64,000 nucleotides of DNA from Hymenoscyphus infarciens. Taxonomy: Eukaryota; Ascomycota; Leotiomycetes; Helotiales; Helotiaceae. Shown in pieces: positions 23,797 through 34,673 of the stretch (the first letter of the stretch is position 1; each line of letters begins with the position of its first letter). The notes beneath the pieces were generated by a model that saw only the letters and a list, made by a program, of their open reading frames with translations, was not told the origin of the DNA and searched no databases. The translations under genes and the position numbers were made by a program. Location of the stretch: positions 124,001 to 188,000 of the forward strand of contig LLCB01000047.1 in the NCBI GenBank assembly GCA_001414345.1. The letters run 5' to 3'.

Positions 23797-24215
23797 GTTG
23801 AGGATTCCGGAAACAATTACGAGGTCGAGTAGCGAATGAGAAACATCACTTGATCGGCAACCGGTAACAAGAAACTCCAGCTAGAAAGAAAGTAATATCA
23901 AAGTTTGAGAGAGAGTACCATTATCAATTAGAGATGTGCACACTCGCTTCATGCCCTCATAATTTCAAGCGAAGCAATTCCATAGAATCACTTCTCTTTT
24001 CCCAGCCTCATACCATTCAAACCCACCCTGAAAACGCCATCCATTATTCCCAACCAAAATTCAAGCATCATGATATCATCCCTCCCCAACTCAAAAACGC
24101 GACGAAAATGCACCATAACTCCATAATTCCCATGCTTCCCATGCTTCCCAGTCCAGCCCAGCCCTTTTCAAAGCTCCATAACCACGTACCAGAGAAAGAA
24201 AGGAAAAAGAGAATC
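23797..24215. other. short convergent intergenic region
   Basis: Lies between the 3' ends of the unknown 452-aa gene and the cutinase. I see no gene; an open frame at 23934-24374 overlaps the cutinase 3' exon on the opposite strand and is a shadow. Confidence 0.5.
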
Positions 24216-25159
24216 TTAAGAAGTAGCAAAAGTCGCTGCCTCCACAGCATTCGTCCCATAGAGCAAATGCGGAGCCAAAATCAAGTCCCCATTATCACAA
24301 ATATTATCCCCCACATTGCAGAAGACCTTCGTCTTGGAGGCATCCACATTGGTGACTGGGAAGTGAGAGACTGAATTTGCAATCAGCATTACTTCTTCCT
24401 TATTCCTAAACCCCTATTCTGGAGGGGAAGAGAAGTGGGAAAATAAACTTACGCGGATCCCCAAAAATGACAACCTTCGAGATCCACTGCGCAGTAGCAA
24501 CGGGAAGCAATTTCGCAGCATTATGTACTATCTGTCCACCTTGCGAGTACCCAGAAGCAATAAGTTTAGTGTTTGGACACTTGCTCTTGGCTGCAGCAAT
24601 TTGATTTGCCCTTTTCCAATCATTAGTCTCATCCTTTCCTCTCGAAACATAAGGGAGAAAGAACGTACATATCCGCACTCCCCTTCGCATCACCACCAGC
24701 CAAATACCCGTCAACATCAGCGGCATAATTATTTACTCCTTGAACCGCGATGTTTGCATCTCCAACCGCAGCATCGAGTGCCTCCAAAAAGGGTGGTCCA
24801 ACTAAGATTCCCACATTGCCTGGTTCGGTGGTTCCGCGGGCATAAACTACAGTGTAGGCTTTACAAGAACCTGAAAGTTCATTGTAGGTAGTTTTTTCGC
24901 CTGTTAAGAGAGCGAGGAGGGTTTCGAATGCTGTGAGGACTCCCGTGACGACGTTTAGTGAGCCATCGATGGCGGGGAGGTGCTGGAGGAGGACGGTAAG
25001 GAAGTCGTTTAGGGCTGTTGAGGATTTGGGTTCGATTATCGATTTTGTGACAACGGGGGAGGTTACCGTGTGAGTTGGAGCTGGGGAGGGTTCGTAAGGA
25101 AGGGGGGCGGCAATGGCGAGGGAGAGGAGGGAGAGGATAGCGAGCTTTGAGAAACGCAT
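24216..25159 (-). CDS. secreted cutinase (alpha/beta hydrolase)
   Basis: Three exons, 24669-25159, 24453-24610 and 24216-24370, give 267 aa. Introns are 58 and 82 bp and phases are consistent. A secretion signal is seen at the N-terminus (MRFSKLAILSLLSLAIAAP). The catalytic serine lies in GYSQGG; the Asp and His of the triad lie in the third exon, in VGDNICDNGD and in LAPHLLYG. Cys residues in SGSCKAY, SKCPN, VFCN and NICDN match the two disulphides of the family. The fold start TVVYARGTTEPGNVG is typical. About 60 residues of Ser/Thr/Pro-rich sequence and a helix sit between the signal peptide and the core, somewhat longer than in minimal cutinases. The likely role is hydrolysis of cutin or other polyester outside the cell, as in plant-associated or saprotrophic fungi. 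It stands alone, convergent with its left neighbour. Confidence 0.94.
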
Positions 25160-28100
25160 GGTGATGGGTTTGCTGTAGATGACTCGAGGAACTTGGCGAA
25201 CAGAGAAGCGAATGCCGTGGAGGGAACGGGAAAGTAAATAAGAGAACCTGGAGAGTTCGATCTCTCAAACAAAATCGCCGCTGTCAAAATCAAGCTCCAA
25301 AAGTCTCTCATGCTATACCCTTTATACTTTTCTCCTCCAAGCAAGACACCACAACCTCCATCTACAAAAACCACATCCCCGCACTGCCCCTCTGAATAAC
25401 GCGGGGTGAATACACGAGTCCCTGCCTCCCCACCATCCCAAAGTAGAAATCAACCCGTCCCCATCATCAAAACACCATCCGCCTCCCTCGAAAACTACTC
25501 CTTTCGGGCGTCGTACATCACTCACACACCTGACCACCAGTACCGGGCGCCAATACTTGCCAATGCCAATAAAAGGATTATCCATGATTTCTCTCCGAGC
25601 AGAGGGACGAAGCGTTACATTTCCCATGTGTTGTTGAGCTTCTTCTCACGATGAGTGGATGACTGGTTCTGCGAGCTCGTGGAATTAAAGGAACACTGGA
25701 GGAAGGTGATTAGGCTACCCCTGTTTAGCCAGTAGGCGTTTTTTGCGAGGTAGGCGTTAAGATCGTTGTGAACAAACATCAACACCAAAATAATTGCATG
25801 AATCAGTTGATGAAAACCACACGAAACAAACAACAAACTTTCGCTTGAGGTTCAGTTCCAATTTCCAATTTCCCGTTAGCCAAACTCCCTTCTCCCATCC
25901 TCACACCATCTCTAATCCCGCGCATAGAAAGAACAGGAAGCCCACAAATAACCCCCCCCTTCCCCCCCCCCCTTATTCTGCTTTGACATTCTCCAGGTCC
26001 CGGTCTCTTCGTATCCGGGGAAAACGCGGGGAATCCCTTCAACACCACGGGCCCTACTAGCACGCGTATTTTCAATCATCCAAAATCTCCCCCTCATCTC
26101 CCCCAAAGCATATTTCAAAAACTGACTTCGAGCCTCGGCCTCTCCCCTCCAATCCCCTCCATGTGATGACCTCCCACCAGCGGCTACCCGCCACCAAACC
26201 GCATCAAGACATATTTCCGAGATTGGTGCACATGGCATGGGAGATGGTAAATCGGGTTGATTGAAGTCCTTGGTTCAGATCCGCTTGATGGAGGTGTACG
26301 GAGTATGTTGTGTTGTGCGATGCAAAGGGTGTGGTGGTGTGGGGGAAACTTGGACACAGACTAGACCAATGGGGAAGGAGACTGGTTTAGGGAAGATCTA
26401 CGAATACATTGGTACATTGGTAAGACTTACATTGGTACGCCTGAGATTCGAGTCATTCGACCTGAGGATGGCGGGGGAAAATCGGAATGGGTTTAATGGG
26501 TGAAAATTGGTAATTACTGTTCCGGGAAGAACGGAATTGCTCATAAAATACTGAGGTATTAATGAGGACTTTTCCCTTCTTCCAGGTTTCCTTTTGGGGC
26601 CTCTCCCTCTCAGGGGGAGAAGTAACCTACCGATTTAAGGCACGCCAGCTTCTACTTCGATACAACCACAACCAGCTGTTAAAAAGTTGTAAGACTTGAT
26701 CCACTTCCTTAAGACGGCTCTAGGAATCGATGAGAATTCATGTTAAATTTTTGCGGCTTTATTTGGCCTTGTAATACGCTGTATATAGTTCCAAGCTTGA
26801 GGTTTTGTTAGGGCGGCCGTGCATCAAATCAGCAGGTTTTTCCCCCCCCTCAGAGTCTCCTTACCCCGCCATGTACCCAACCCAACGTCGGAGGTACAAC
26901 CACGTAACACCACAAGAGCCTCATTACCTGAAAGTATACTCTCCCCCCCTAATTAAAAGTTACAGTATTTCTAACAGCTGGCAACCTTAAAATCGTGCGG
27001 GTGCTGCACCAAAAAAAAGAAGGTTCAGGTTTAACCTTTATTTAGGCAGGGGGAGAGTATCAGATTCCCTAGTAGTAGGCTAGTACTGTAATGTTCCCAT
27101 AAATCTTTGAATAACACAACACGCGCTGACAGCGAATTGTCCGGTTCATGACTGAATTCCGAGGTACAATTAACCATCCGCTTCATCCGGCGATGCGATG
27201 CGATGCCAGACTTGGCAGTAGGTCAAAGTCCCATCAATCCCTTCGCGGACTATTGTGTGCGATGGCCGGGACTGAGAAGGGTATAGGGAGGATAGAGAAT
27301 TGAAGGCCCGACCCTGATCTCCCTTTCAGCCTTTCTGGGAATGTGATTGATTTAATCTCCTGATACTTTGCCTTGCCTTGCTTTCATTTTTCTTGCAGTA
27401 ATTGGCGACGGCACGTTCCCTTTATTCTTAAGCTTTTGGGATAATTGTTACCGCATTTTCCGAGTCTTGCATGAACAATGGTGTTAAGGTCAAGGTAGGA
27501 GGAGGTCAAGTCTGGGGAAGGAACGGCCAAGTTAGATGTGGGAACACGAACCAAAAATCAAAACGTCACATGGCACAAGTTCTAGAATACAGAAAGAGAA
27601 GAAGAAATTACAAGGACTCGGAAAATAGTAAATCTATTACCCCGTAGAATCTACCTACAATTACCAAACCCACGTTCATTTAGAACTCTCTTTAAAAAAA
27701 AAAAGCCCCAGGTACTTGATCTGGACAAGAGTCATAGTCGTACCTTCCCTTTCTCGTCTAATCACGGCGACACGAGGTCAAGGTTAGGTCGTACGGGAGG
27801 TGAGAGGGAAGGAGCAACCTCGAGGTTGAAGTCAAGTCAAGGAAGGAATGATCTTGAAGCATGACAACCCTGTATGACTGCGCAGGTATTGGTTTCCAAA
27901 AGCCTGCTATGAAAGTCTGTGAATCAAGGGAGTTAACGTCGAGGTTGAGAGTGGCTCCTTGTCCCTCAGGTCAACTACGAGGTCGCTCCTTCCCTCCTAC
28001 CTCGACGTTGACCGGGTAGACCTGTCGTGGCAAAAGAGCAAGACTGAAGTGAAGATAAAAAGGAAGGAGCTGCATAAACCAGGGGCCGAAAAAAAAAAGA

Positions 28101-29305
28101 TCACTCGTCAGCCTACCTACCTTCACAACCCGCGAAATCATTAGCAAACCCAACGGACCCCAATAACGCCGTGAGTGGAAGTCGAAAATGCCCCATGAAC
28201 AGGCAAATAGAAAATAGCGGTCTCGTACGAAGGTCTATCTAAAAAACATGTTAGCATCAAATTTATCAAAACATTTACATCTCACGATGATCCAGCAAGA
28301 AAGTGTCGGCCGCATTTGAAGGGAATTTTTGCCCCAATGGTCTCGGAAATGCGGCCAACTGCCACTTCCGCCTTGCAGCGCCGTTGGTGGATAATAGCCT
28401 TACGTCGGAGGGTTTAGGCATCTCCAGTCAAGGTGGGTTATAGATAATAATTGAGGATTAAACATGTGGGTGGGCAATGCTGCATGCAGGTGGCAGAGGA
28501 AGGGGCGCGGTACAGAAGACTAGGCCTGAAATTGAGAGGTTCCGATGGCCACAATAGAAGGAGAAGGAGCCACGGGGAGGTAGCAGCATGTGTTGCAATC
28601 AAGGAAGGCGCGTCCGACCGATTCTGTTATAGCACAGTGGAAGGAGGGAGCGTTCCACCGAGGATGCGGAAAAACATTTTCAAAGTGGTCGTGGAAATCA
28701 TGTGATGGCTCATGGTTGTGTATGCAGTACCCGTGGACTGCTTTTATGGCAGGCACGGTGTTGGGAGAATTGATTGACACAGTCGAACCGTTTAATATTG
28801 ACAGCTAGAGGACGCGTACCACGCTTTGCTATGGCCGACGACCGTGTATCTCCAGTTTCCAATTGCTATCAATTGGAAGTGTTTCCGCAAATCTCGCTGA
28901 TCAGGACAAGCGGGATAAATGTGATTCCTGCAGGTGCTCATCGCATGTGAAGTGAAAAGTTGGAGAGGAGACACGCCGAAAAGTTATCGGGGACAGAGGT
29001 AAATTAGGATCGCTTCGATGTGTTCCATTCCCTTCGCTACTCGCTCAACCTTCGATTCCTCAAAAATACAATCTGGATGGGTACCGAATTAAAAACTCCG
29101 GTAGCCGAAAAAAGCCATTAGACGAGCGCGAGGTTTTCCCTCCGCCATAAAAGTGACAAAGAAAAGAGATGCAGTCTCGAGGCGACTCGCGTGTCGGGCA
29201 GTAATACATGCGTAGAAGTTTTTTGTGTTGTGTTGTAAGGAAGCGTCGCACGTCAAATTTGGAAATCATTCCTCCCTCAAAGCCCAAATATACTACCAAT
29301 CATAT
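25160..29305. other. 4.1-kb intergenic region, no supported gene
   Basis: Many short open frames on both strands, none with motifs, clear splice structure or consistent codon use. Contains C-rich runs (25950-25973) and A-runs, and an imperfect inverted repeat (27786-27835 with 27963-28015). The left end should hold the cutinase promoter. Confidence 0.5.
27786..28015. repeat. imperfect inverted repeat, arms about 50 bp
   Basis: The left arm contains GGGAAGGAGCAACCTCGAGG; the reverse complement of the right arm contains GGGAAGGAGCGACCTCGTAG. Both are flanked by GAGGT and GTTGA words. The arms are separated by about 130 bp. Related GGTCAAGG-type words are scattered through 27490-27960. No element type is assigned. 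Confidence 0.5.
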
Positions 29306-31043
29306 TCACTGCATCATCGTTAGCCCCTCGGTGTGTGGCAGACAGATGCCGACTAACTTACCAGAATCTCGTCATCCATAGCAGCGTCTCCATTTCCGTT
29401 AGCAGCAGGCTGTGCAGCAGCTGCGGCGCCTTCGGGATTTGCTCCTCCAAAGTAATCTGCCATCTCCGAATCGAGCTCTTCAGCTGTCTTCTTGGCAGGG
29501 CGACCATTCTTTGCCTTTCCACCACGTCCACGAGCGGACTTTCCGCGTGTTGCACTGGTACCTTTGGTGACAGCTGCGGATTTCGGCAGGGATTTTGGTT
29601 GGCTGCTTTAGAAATGTTAGAAATCTTCAGGCATTCACAAGAGATTGACCTACGTGATACGGTCACCAAGACCCTTGGGAGGTGGGATGGCAGCAGCGCG
29701 TCGAGCATCGAGGATAACATCGATCTTTAGAGTATTCGTTAGCAGGTGGTACGGCAATTTGAACGACCCGACATACCTTCATATTTCTCCCATCAACCTG
29801 AACTCCGTTTTGGGTCTCGACAGCTCTAGCAGCTGATTCCGGTCGAGCGAAGAAGATGGTGGCGATACCACGGCTGACACCTCCAGGTCCGTATGAAACT
29901 TCAACTTTCTTGACTGGACCAACGGCCTTTACAAAATATTCCTATTTATCCAAAGTTTGGTTAGTGATCTGGCTTTCCGTATACCACGATGGTGATGAGC
30001 GAATCTCGGCATCGACGTTCGGTACGAAAGGAAAAACAATCGCGAATAAGTCTCGGTCTCGGCCATCAGGAACACCACGGCTAACAACGAGCGAGCAGCA
30101 GCAGGCATTAGTAAATCTGTCAGCAGTTTCTAGCGTGGAACTTTGAAACAGTTGGTTACCGATGGGGTCGTAGAAAGGCCAGGTCGTAATGAGGATAGTC
30201 GAACTTGGTGGGTATACCCTGAAGGGGTTTGGAGATGGTGTGGAAGCGATTTTGATACCGAATTGTCGTTGACAGCGAAAGAGGTTGATCGCGCTGGTTT
30301 ACTTTCTAAGATCGGGTTCGAGTAGTCTCGGAAGAGGCATATATGCTGTGCTGCTGCTGCTTGACCCACTGCTACGCTCGCTGTAACGCTTTTGGACACC
30401 CTCTCCACACAAAAAGATGCAATGGTACCACCAAATGTCCATGTCTGCACTATGTCCTGGGGTGGTGCTTGCCAGGCTACCTCCAAACGGATCATAGTTT
30501 ATACGCAAGACTACGACAGACTCAACTTCATTCTGCTAATGCTTCATGGGATATTGAAAGCAGGAACAGAGAAGGAGCTAGTGTTCGGGCTGCTCCCACG
30601 AACACTTCATTCATACTCGGGAAACCGAGATTCGAGATCACGTCGACGGACCATGGATTCGTCTCGGAGGGTGGAAATTTCGACAAAAGTCCAAAGGCAG
30701 TAATGCCTCACTGGTAACATACCTTAACCATAGCTTCCGTAACATCCCTTGGCTGTATTCATGTTAGTGATTTGCGACCGAGAAGGAAGGCACGAAGACT
30801 TACCAAGTTGCTAACCATAATCTTGCTTTCACCATTTCCACCTGACGGTCCCGTTGGAATTGCCTTGGCAACATTCTTTGCTCCTCGTTGAGGCTTCTTG
30901 ACACCACCGACAGGTGCAGGGACGGCTGGCTTTGCTGTGCGTCTAGTTCGGCGACCGACAGCACCAGCTTTAGCCCCTCTTGATGCGCGGCGGGTGGAGG
31001 AGGAGAGGATCTCGTCGAGAGATTGATCAAGTTTTCCCGACAT
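29306..31043 (-). CDS. YRA1: Yra1/ALY(REF) mRNA-export adaptor, RRM protein
   Basis: Six exons are inferred: 30804-31043, 30723-30752, 29777-29941, 29654-29724, 29362-29605 and 29306-29308 (the stop codon only), giving 250 aa. The N-terminus MSGKLDQSLDEIL is the UAP56/Sub2-binding motif. It is followed by an Arg/Gly-rich linker, one RRM (about residues 74-150, RNP2 IMVSNLP, RNP1 region GGVSRGIATIFF) and a C-terminal RGRGGKA/KKTAEELDSEMADYF segment. Such proteins couple mRNA packaging by TREX to export through Mex67. The start at 31043 is chosen because homologues begin with this motif; an in-frame Met 20 codons upstream is possible. The 781-bp second intron is far longer than any other intron here and interrupts the RRM. 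If the last intron is not spliced, the frame ends two codons later at 29353. Confidence 0.93.
29942..30722 (-). other. unusually long intron (781 bp) inside YRA1 RRM
   Basis: Donor GTATGT at 30722, acceptor ATAG at 29942, with a perfect CACTAAC branch-point about 20 bp before the acceptor. Open frames inside it (for example 30343-30717) show no family motif. As I recall, the S. cerevisiae YRA1 intron is also very long (about 766 nt) and splits the same helix of the RRM, where it supports autoregulation. Confidence 0.75.
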
Positions 31044-31936
31044 GTTGATGGCTTGGAGTAGAAACTTGTAGACTTGTTTTGAGGGGTTGGCGGGGTTGAT
31101 CAAAAGAGGATGATCTGGAGAATATGCTTCGAAAAACGCGTAGAGTCGATCGAAGTATGCGGAGTGATGGGGAGAAGGCGGGTTGAGTCTTTATGATGAT
31201 GCGCTGTTGATCGCGGAAGATGAGGCTGTGTTGCGCAACGCGACTGGAAAAGGTGGCAGCAAAGGGCGGCTCCGAAGTTGAAAGAAGCGCGCGATTAAAG
31301 AAGTTGTTTGTCAAAGTCCTTGAATCAAGGAGAAGCGTGTAGAATCGAATACTTGCAAGAGTTGCTTGATTGTTGGGTTGTGGATGGTTTGCAAGACGCG
31401 CAGGAGGAGGGATAAAGAAGGGGCGGGATTTGTTTTGGGTCTAGCGCAATTTCTTTGACTCATGCAAGGTCACGTGTGAATCTATCAATAGCCCAGTCAA
31501 GGCCAACTCAACCTCCACCTATTCACTGAGAAGAATAGCTTGTTACTATACTATACAATACAATACAATGCCAACAACAGGTTAAAATGATTAGAGGCAA
31601 GGATTATTGTAGAACGGAACTGGCGAATCACCCTGTTCCTATGTATCACTGTATCACTCCAAACACTGACAGATATACCATGATCCATGGGTAGGTGATT
31701 CATTGTATACGACTTCAGACTCTCGCCCAACCCGATATGGAGATGAATCATAAACCTTGTCTTGGGCAGATGCCACTGTATTTTGTACACTCTCCCATAG
31801 CAATAGTCTTATACATCCCTTCAGAATTGCACCGTAACGCCAGTTATGCTTCCCCAAGTCCGCCATGGCGAAAATGTGAATGGACCATTGGGGTGTAGCT
31901 CCTTCCTCCAAATCTCCACTGCTCCTTTTTCCATCT
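31044..31936. other. intergenic, YRA1 promoter side
   Basis: Contains the upstream region of YRA1 and the 3' flank of OST4. No supported gene. Confidence 0.45.
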
Positions 31937-32107
31937 TCACCTCGATATCGAGGCTAACTTTGCGTCTGTCTGAGCAACCCGCGTCTTTCCTCCATCTGCA
32001 GTTTCCTCGTCCGAGTTGACTTCCAAAAAGTGGTATAAAACAATCAGCATCATAGCGATGGAGCCGAGAACGATGGCGAGTCGGTAGAGATCATCGTCGG
32101 AAATCAT
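31937..32107 (-). CDS. OST4: oligosaccharyltransferase subunit Ost4 (56 aa)
   Basis: The 56-aa product begins MISDDDLYRLAIVLGSIAMM and continues LIVLYHFLEVN, the hallmark of Ost4: a mini-protein with one transmembrane helix (about residues 9-28) in the ER membrane. It helps assemble the Stt3-containing complex for N-glycosylation. The family is usually about 36 aa; here a charged 25-residue tail (DEETADGGKTRVAQTDAK...) follows the helix. An in-frame upstream Met at 32170 would add 21 residues, but Ost4 starts are conserved at MI(S/T)D so I chose 32107. It is transcribed divergently from the Tma46-like gene, start to start 540 bp. Confidence 0.9.
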   Translation of the reverse strand: MISDDDLYRLAIVLGSIAMMLIVLYHFLEVNSDEETADGGKTRVAQTDAKLASISR

Positions 32108-32646
32108 CGTGAATGCGCTTCGTGGAAAGAGTGGTGTTCTGGGGACGTGGTTTGGAAGATGGAAGGCCACGTAATAGCTGGAGGTGGTTTAGACTAAGTA
32201 CGAGTTAGGAAATGCCATTCAAGTCAATTGATAGATTCGAGCTCCGTCTACGTACCTGTGTGGATTTGGCTACATCAATTGAATGATAATAGCTCGGGTT
32301 TTCTTGTTGGCTTCAGAATCGCGAATGAGGCCAGCTTGCTGAGAGCTTCAACTCCCATGCCTCCCGGAGCCGGAGCCTTGTCAACTTTAAGCCGGTCGCT
32401 AACCCGCCAATGACGACGCTCTTCTATCCACACGTGATCTCCCCCACCAAACTTGTTGAACCTCGTTTCCAGCTCGCCGCCGCATCTTTCGTCAACTGTT
32501 TCTCACGACAATTCAGCATCTCCTAGCCACCCACTACAGTCATTTCTGGTCCTTTAGGAAGCTGTGTTTGATCGCGTCGAGTTACGCATAATTCCTCAAC
32601 CGATTTTCCCCTTTACATCCTCTCCCATCGCATACAATCCGCAAAG

Positions 32647-33801
32647 ATGCCTCCAAAGAAAGGCGACAAGCAGAAGGAGGGGGGAAGCAAGAAGGTTTCC
32701 GGCACCAAGATGGTCGAGGACCGAACCTTCGGAATGAAAAACAAGAAGGGCGCGCAAAAACAAAAGGAGATTGCTCGTATGACGCAATCAGCAAATGCCG
32801 GTGGAACGCCCGAGGAAAAGAAAAAGGCAGCGGAAAAGGCACAGAGGGAGAGGGAGAAGGCTGCCTCTGAAGCTGCCGCCAAGGAAGCCGCAGAACTATT
32901 CAAACCAGTTCAAGCCCAAAAGGTTCCTTTCGGAGTCGATCCGAAGACCGTACTATGTCAATTCTACAAAAAGGGCCACTGCGAAAAGGGACGGAAGTGC
33001 AAGTTCTCACACGATCTCAATGTCGAGCGCAAAGGCCAGAAGAAAGATCTTTACCAAGATACTCGAGAGGAGGAAGAGGCTACCAGGAAACAGGAAACCT
33101 CGGACGATTGGGACGAAGAGAAACTGCGACAAGTCGTCCTCTCCAAGAAGGGCAACCAGAAAACTACGACTGAAAAAGTCTGCAAATTTTTTATCGATGC
33201 TGTGGAAGAGGGTAAATATGGTTGGTTCTGGACATGTCCGAATGGAGGAGATAAATGCATGTACCAGCACAAATTACCTCCAGGGTTAGTTTTTTCAAAT
33301 TCTTGGTCTCTGGATAATGCTGACATTATTTTTAGGTTCGTTCTGAAAACAAAAGAACAGCGGGCAGCAGAGAAAGCTCTGTTGGACAAATCCCCCCTCA
33401 AAACACTTACTCTCGAAGACTTCCTCGAAAACGAAAGACACAAACTCACTGGAACCCTTACCCCCGTCACCCCAGAGACATTTGCGAAATGGAAAGCCGA
33501 ACGAATGGATAAAAAGGCTGCCGAGAACCAAGCACAACTTGCCAAGGAGGCTACCGGCCGTGCCATGTTCGAGAAGGGCGACTGGAATGCTAGCGGAGAC
33601 GAAGACGATGGGGACGACGATGGAGAAGACGAGACCTGGAATATGGAGAAACTACGCAAGGAGACCGAAGCGCTTCGAGAAAAGAAAGAACAAGAGCGGT
33701 TGGCGGCTCTTGGTCAGGCGCCTCCTCCAACGAATGGTGATAATGACGTGGAGAGTAATGAACAGCCTGACGATGTAGCCGATGACGATGGCCCCTCTTA
33801 A
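32647..33801 (+). CDS. TMA46: Tma46/ZC3H15-like CCCH zinc-finger protein (DRG-binding)
   Basis: The N-terminus MPPKKGDKQKEGG, then KTVEDRTFG-like KMVEDRTFGMKNKKG, is diagnostic of the DFRP1/ZC3H15/Tma46 family, which binds the DRG GTPase (Rbg1) and translating ribosomes. Two CCCH fingers follow: C-x7-C-x5-C-x3-H in CQFYKKGHCEKGRKCKFSH (about residues 99-117) and a second ending CPNGGDKCMYQH. After it comes the conserved LPPGFVLK segment and an acidic tail with DEDDGDDDGEDE. An intron at 33285-33335 (GTTAGT...TTTAG, 51 bp) is inferred because it restores GFVLK; without splicing the frame stays open and adds 17 residues. Spliced product 367 aa, unspliced 384 aa. It is a housekeeping cytoplasmic protein. 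Confidence 0.95.
   Translation: MPPKKGDKQKEGGSKKVSGTKMVEDRTFGMKNKKGAQKQKEIARMTQSANAGGTPEEKKKAAEKAQREREKAASEAAAKEAAELFKPVQAQKVPFGVDPKTVLCQFYKKGHCEKGRKCKFSHDLNVERKGQKKDLYQDTREEEEATRKQETSDDWDEEKLRQVVLSKKGNQKTTTEKVCKFFIDAVEEGKYGWFWTCPNGGDKCMYQHKLPPGLVFSNSWSLDNADIIFRFVLKTKEQRAAEKALLDKSPLKTLTLEDFLENERHKLTGTLTPVTPETFAKWKAERMDKKAAENQAQLAKEATGRAMFEKGDWNASGDEDDGDDDGEDETWNMEKLRKETEALREKKEQERLAALGQAPPPTNGDNDVESNEQPDDVADDDGPS
33285..33335 (+). other. 51-bp in-frame intron of the TMA46-like gene
   Basis: Divisible by three and without an in-frame stop. Donor GTTAGT, internal GCTGACA branch-like word, acceptor TTTAG. Removal joins CCAGG to GTTCGTTCTG to give PPGFVL. Confidence 0.75.
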
Positions 33802-34673
33802 CCTCGGGAATTTCGAAAGGGGCTCGATTTTAGCGACATTGGGACGGGGTTATGAGCAAAAATTACGAAAGTGATGCCCGCAGCGACCCTCTGGGTATGA
33901 AAAATGTAGGAATTTGTCACGAATCCACATAATTTTGAGCCAACATCTATGGCGACCCAATCCACTGCTTCATGGAACACTTCACAACCACCAGGCTACA
34001 GGTCAACCAGGCCAGACAGGGCAATTGCCCAACGAGCTGTGCCTGGTGGTCTTTGAGTTTGGTTAACTCATTTTGATTACATAAATCATGGTTGCCGCTT
34101 GAAAGCTCTAGATAAGCTACTCGCAATGACACAAAATTCATGTTCAACTGTTTACCTTGCCATGACTTGCCAATTCTCCCTCTCTGTGTCAGGTTTACTC
34201 ACTTCCTTGCTATGACTGTCGAGTTCCCAGTCTCTTTATGTCAATATTACCCCATCATTACCCCAACACATTCTCGCCCCGCCTTATTGTTCTCTCCCTA
34301 GGGTCCAAATGATACACTCAAGACCTCCTACACGATTACTCGAAAAGAGTCTAGAAGGATGAAGAAACTGATTTCTTGTTTCTTCTGACTCTTCTCGGGG
34401 AGTTTCTAGATACTCGAGAAAGCCAAGTCTCGCTCAAACAAACATATCCAAAGATTCATCACATCACATTCAGCACCTGCCTGTATTGTAATGTTAATTC
34501 CGTCTCTTTTCTCCCCAATTTTGAACTATGTACCAAGTGAATAAAATCATTCTGTTAACTCCACTCTGTTAAAGTTATCTATCCACAACAATCCTTCTCC
34601 TTAACCTCAACCCCCCTTTCTCAAGTCAGCGCCCACACCTATCAAATTTTCAGAATCAAAACAGGAGAGAAGC
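33802..34673. other. convergent intergenic region
   Basis: 870 bp between the 3' ends of the TMA46-like and copper-transporter genes. No gene is supported. T-rich and C-rich tracts are present, possible 3' processing signals. Confidence 0.45.

Noticed and set aside
30343..30717. Open frames inside the long YRA1 intron
   Set aside because: No domain on either strand, and the flanking splice sites restore the RRM perfectly without them.
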